From: Prorocentrum cordatum
Taxonomy: Eukaryota; Sar; Dinophyceae; Prorocentrales; Prorocentraceae
DNA: 64,000 nt
NCBI GenBank assembly: GCA_963575745.1
Contig: CAUYUJ010009557.1
Location: 1,164,684 to 1,228,683 of the forward strand
Direction of reading: 5' to 3'
The position numbers and the translations under genes were made by a program. Positions 61,822-64,000 of the stretch are shown one piece after another. Each line of letters starts with the position of its first letter. Positions within the stretch are counted from its first letter, which is position 1. A model generated the notes under the pieces. It was not told the DNA's origin, did no database searches, and was given only the letters and a program-made list of their open reading frames with translations.

Positions 61822-62689
61822 GCGTCACAGCGCACCCAACGCACGCCAAGCGCCCAGACGCTGCACTGGTCATGGCGAGAGGATGTATCTGCGACGACCC
61901 AGCGATGTGCAGAATCAAAACATACAGGCTGCACCCAGGAGACGTCGCGCTTGCAGCAGGCACACGCTGCATCGTTGCAGCAGCGAGAGGCCGCACTGCC
62001 AAGGCTCAGCAGCAAGGCTGCCCCTGCCCTGTGCACGCCGAGAGTGCGAAGCTGCGCCCGATTGACGTGGGAAGGAAGAGGGGTCCGAGGAGGTGGAGGG
62101 ATCCGAATACTACCCTGCACCTCTACTACCTGTTCGGTGTTCCGTGCTGTGTTTTCGGAACTGTGTGCTATCATGTTTACCCGTCTGCGTCCCGATGCAA
62201 TGCGCGCGCGGTCCGGTGCCCCGAGGCAGCGCTGCCTCCGCACGGGAGCGCCCGCGCTCAGTGGTTGGGGCACACGCCCACGACGATGCGCGCGTCGACT
62301 GCCTTCGCCGTGCTGCTCCCATTGCGGGCCCATTGCTCTTCACAGGCCGTGCGGCCCCAGCACCCCCCCCCCGGCCGGAGGTGGACAGAAGCCCCCTCAG
62401 CAAAACGTGCGGTCTGCGGCGTGGGTCAAAGCAGCGGTCGAGCTGACGGCAGGACGCGTCCGCAGCTCAGCACGGCGAAGGTAAAAAAGGAGGGGCGAGG
62501 CGGGAGGCGGAGGCGGCCGCGGAACTGCCAGAGAGCTCGCAGGCCATGCAGATCCTGCCGTGAAAACCAGCTTGGACCAGACCCCGGTGGGCGCAGGCCT
62601 TCGAAAAGAAAGGCCGCAGCACCCTCTCGCGATGTCGCCGATCGGAGAAGAGCACTTCGCGAATCGGCTCGGCAAGATGGGCGCTCTTG
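61822..62689. other. Gene-free stretch
   Basis: Frames up to 336 residues on the plus strand without a domain. Confidence 0.35.
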
Positions 62690-62855
62690 ACTACCTACCA
62701 GACCACCCCAACCCAACCCGAAGACCCGAATTTCGGGTTGGGGGGGGTAAGGGTTCCACATGTGTTTTTTCGATGTCCCCAGACCCCCCCCAACTGGAAA
62801 TGGAGGGCAAATTGAGGTCTTCGGGTTGGGTTGGGGTGGTTTGGTGGGTGGTGAG
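62690..62855. mobile_element. Inverted-repeat unit with ACCACCCCAACCCAACCCGA arms
   Basis: The arms are inverted copies with a 24-bp perfect core (62703-62726 region and 62816-62840 region) and about 35 bp of near-match. GGGTTGGGG runs continue inside. Short enough to be a MITE or a simple palindrome; no target duplication and no second copy. Confidence 0.55.
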
Positions 62856-63050
62856 CTCTATCGACTGTGGGCCCCCCATGCGCCCGTGGAGACGCACGGG
62901 CGCCTCTCGACCAGGAGGAAGCTCAGGAGTCCTAGAACCCCAGAGGACAGACCACCCGAGGGCGCCGACACCCCGAAGGCCTCTCTGGATGGCCGACCAC
63001 CCGACGCGTCTTTGAGACACTTGGAGGCCACAGGAGCTGGAGACGTCCTC

Positions 63051-63247
63051 TCAGGTCGGGCGAAGGAGCAGTGTTGTAAACTGGGGGTCCACTAATCAGC
63101 TGCCGTGGCTGATCCTCGTGGCGCCGCCCTGGCCTCGGAGGCGCCAGTGTGTGCAGGACGCCTGGCGGCGAGGCCGAAACCAGCTGCGTGCAGCCGTTTT
63201 CGTGCCCCCCCTCCCCTCCCCCTGGCCCCCCCTCGCGTCCGACCCGA
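63051..63247. mobile_element. Element P, structured MITE, copy 2 (197 bp)
   Basis: Ends TCAGGTCGGGCGAAGG and inverse TCGGGTCGGACGCGAGG. Flanked by TCCTC at 63046-63050 and 63248-63252. Keeps the three hairpins of copy 1: ATCAGC-loop-GCTGAT, TGGCGCC-loop-GGCGCCA and GCTGC-GT-GCAGC. Confidence 0.85.
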
Positions 63248-63252
63248 TCCTC

Positions 63253-63486
63253 TAGAGGCCGCCTAGATGGAGTCGGAGTAGATGGGGTCGAAGGATCGCG
63301 CCGCATCGCCGATGCATCGGCGATGCATCAGGGATGCACCGGCGACGCATCGTCGACGTCGGCGATGCAAAGGCGACGTCGACGTGAAGCAAATCGGGCC
63401 CTGCATCGAGCCGCATCCGCGATGCCTCGGCGATGCGGCGCGAGCCTCCGACCCCGTCTACTCGGGCACCATCCAAAAGGCCCTGA
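63253..63486. mobile_element. Element A inverted-repeat unit, copy 6 (234 bp), with target duplication
   Basis: Left arm TAGAGGCCGCCTAGATGGAG; right arm inverse, ending AAAAGGCCCTGA. Flanked by TCCTC at 63248-63252 and 63487-63491. The left TCCTC is shared with element P copy 2, so P inserted into the target duplication of A. Longest and most complete A copy. Confidence 0.75.
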
Positions 63487-63491
63487 TCCTC

Positions 63492-63907
63492 GGAGAACAG
63501 CCCACGCCTCAGAAACCCGGTGGCTCCCCTGACCCGACGGCGTGGCCGCCAGGCCGCGCGGGGGGCCTCCGAAGAGAAGCCCCGGGAGGCCCGCAGAGGC
63601 TACGGGAGGAGCAAAGAAAATGTCCAAGGACCCTGAACTCGATCCTCCATCCCACCTCGAGGGGGGTGAGGTCTGAGAGGGGGGGGGCGCCTGGCCCGAC
63701 TGCCAGGGCGCGGGGCGCGGCACGGCTGTGGCACAAGGTGCCGAACCCTCTGAGTCTGCAGACCGACTCGTTCCGTTCTTTGGGCAGCCTGGCTACCGCA
63801 ATTCCTGGCGTCCTGCGAATGCTCCTCCTAAGCAATCCACGCAACTAGAATCAGCATCACAATCAAAATCAAGATCAAACTACAAATAGTAGTAAGAATC
63901 ATAACGA
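63492..63907. other. Gene-free stretch
   Basis: Nothing recognised. Confidence 0.4.
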
Positions 63908-63910
63908 TGA

Positions 63911-63984
<74 letters not shown>

Positions 63985-63996
63985 ATACTACTACTA
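63908..63996. repeat. (ACT)n microsatellite
   Basis: About 85 bp of ACT at the window edge, possibly continuing beyond it. Confidence 0.95.
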
Positions 63997-64000
63997 CCTA

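Noticed and set aside
1-64000. tRNA, 5S rRNA, SL RNA or spliceosomal RNA genes
   Set aside because: Looked for conserved B-box-like and known core words while reading; none found in convincing context. A covariance-model scan would be decisive.

Overview
The window looks like nuclear DNA of a dinoflagellate. This is an inference from several signs: very GC-rich DNA loaded with trinucleotide repeats, a Ty1/copia retrotransposon whose zinc knuckle and long Pol resemble those of dinoflagellate elements as I know them, a split gene with GC-AG and GT-AG introns and very high GC at third codon positions, and introns that carry inverted-repeat elements. No bacterial gene organisation (operons, ribosome binding sites) and no rRNA, tRNA or CRISPR array is visible. 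Most of the long open frames are low-complexity readings of microsatellites, not genes. One assembly gap of 100 N lies at 57119-57218.

Layout. 1-3603: decayed repeats, a GTC-type microsatellite and a possible degenerate CCCH zinc-finger relic. 3604-12829: a structurally complete Ty1/copia retrotransposon (9216 bp, two 178-bp LTRs, target duplication GATCG, primer site, polypurine tract, Gag-protease, integrase, RT-RNase H), with three -1 frame breaks in its coding part and a membrane-spanning extension after RNase H. 12850-27000: microsatellites, minisatellites and a dead LINE on the minus strand (15987-17640). 27000-38400: the most gene-like part. A series of GC3-rich, heptad-patterned exons on the minus strand (32626 down to 27794) looks like one coiled-coil protein gene. 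Its introns hold four families of short inverted-repeat elements (A, B, K, R), and one 119-bp intron consists almost wholly of a K element. 38700-47800: ATC and CTC microsatellites, a 194-bp structured element P with a perfect target duplication, and several duplicated blocks. 48086-55000: very CpG-rich DNA interrupted by a 37-bp minisatellite and purine-rich DNA. 55700-64000: microsatellites, a 174-bp TA-flanked MITE, a probable WD40 exon on the minus strand (about 60452-60563), and further A, B and P elements, including a nested P-in-A pair that shares the target TCCTC.

How the parts relate. The only autonomous mobile element seen is the copia element. The short elements A, B, K, P, J and the TA-type MITE carry no protein and must have been moved by enzymes encoded elsewhere. 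A, B and P appear to make 5-bp target duplications, which suggests one transposase class for all three. K is the most interesting: its arms carry splice-donor-like ends, and one copy forms a phase-0 GC-AG intron, so it is a candidate introner (an intron-making transposon). All exon limits are predictions from splice motifs and reading phase, without transcript evidence.
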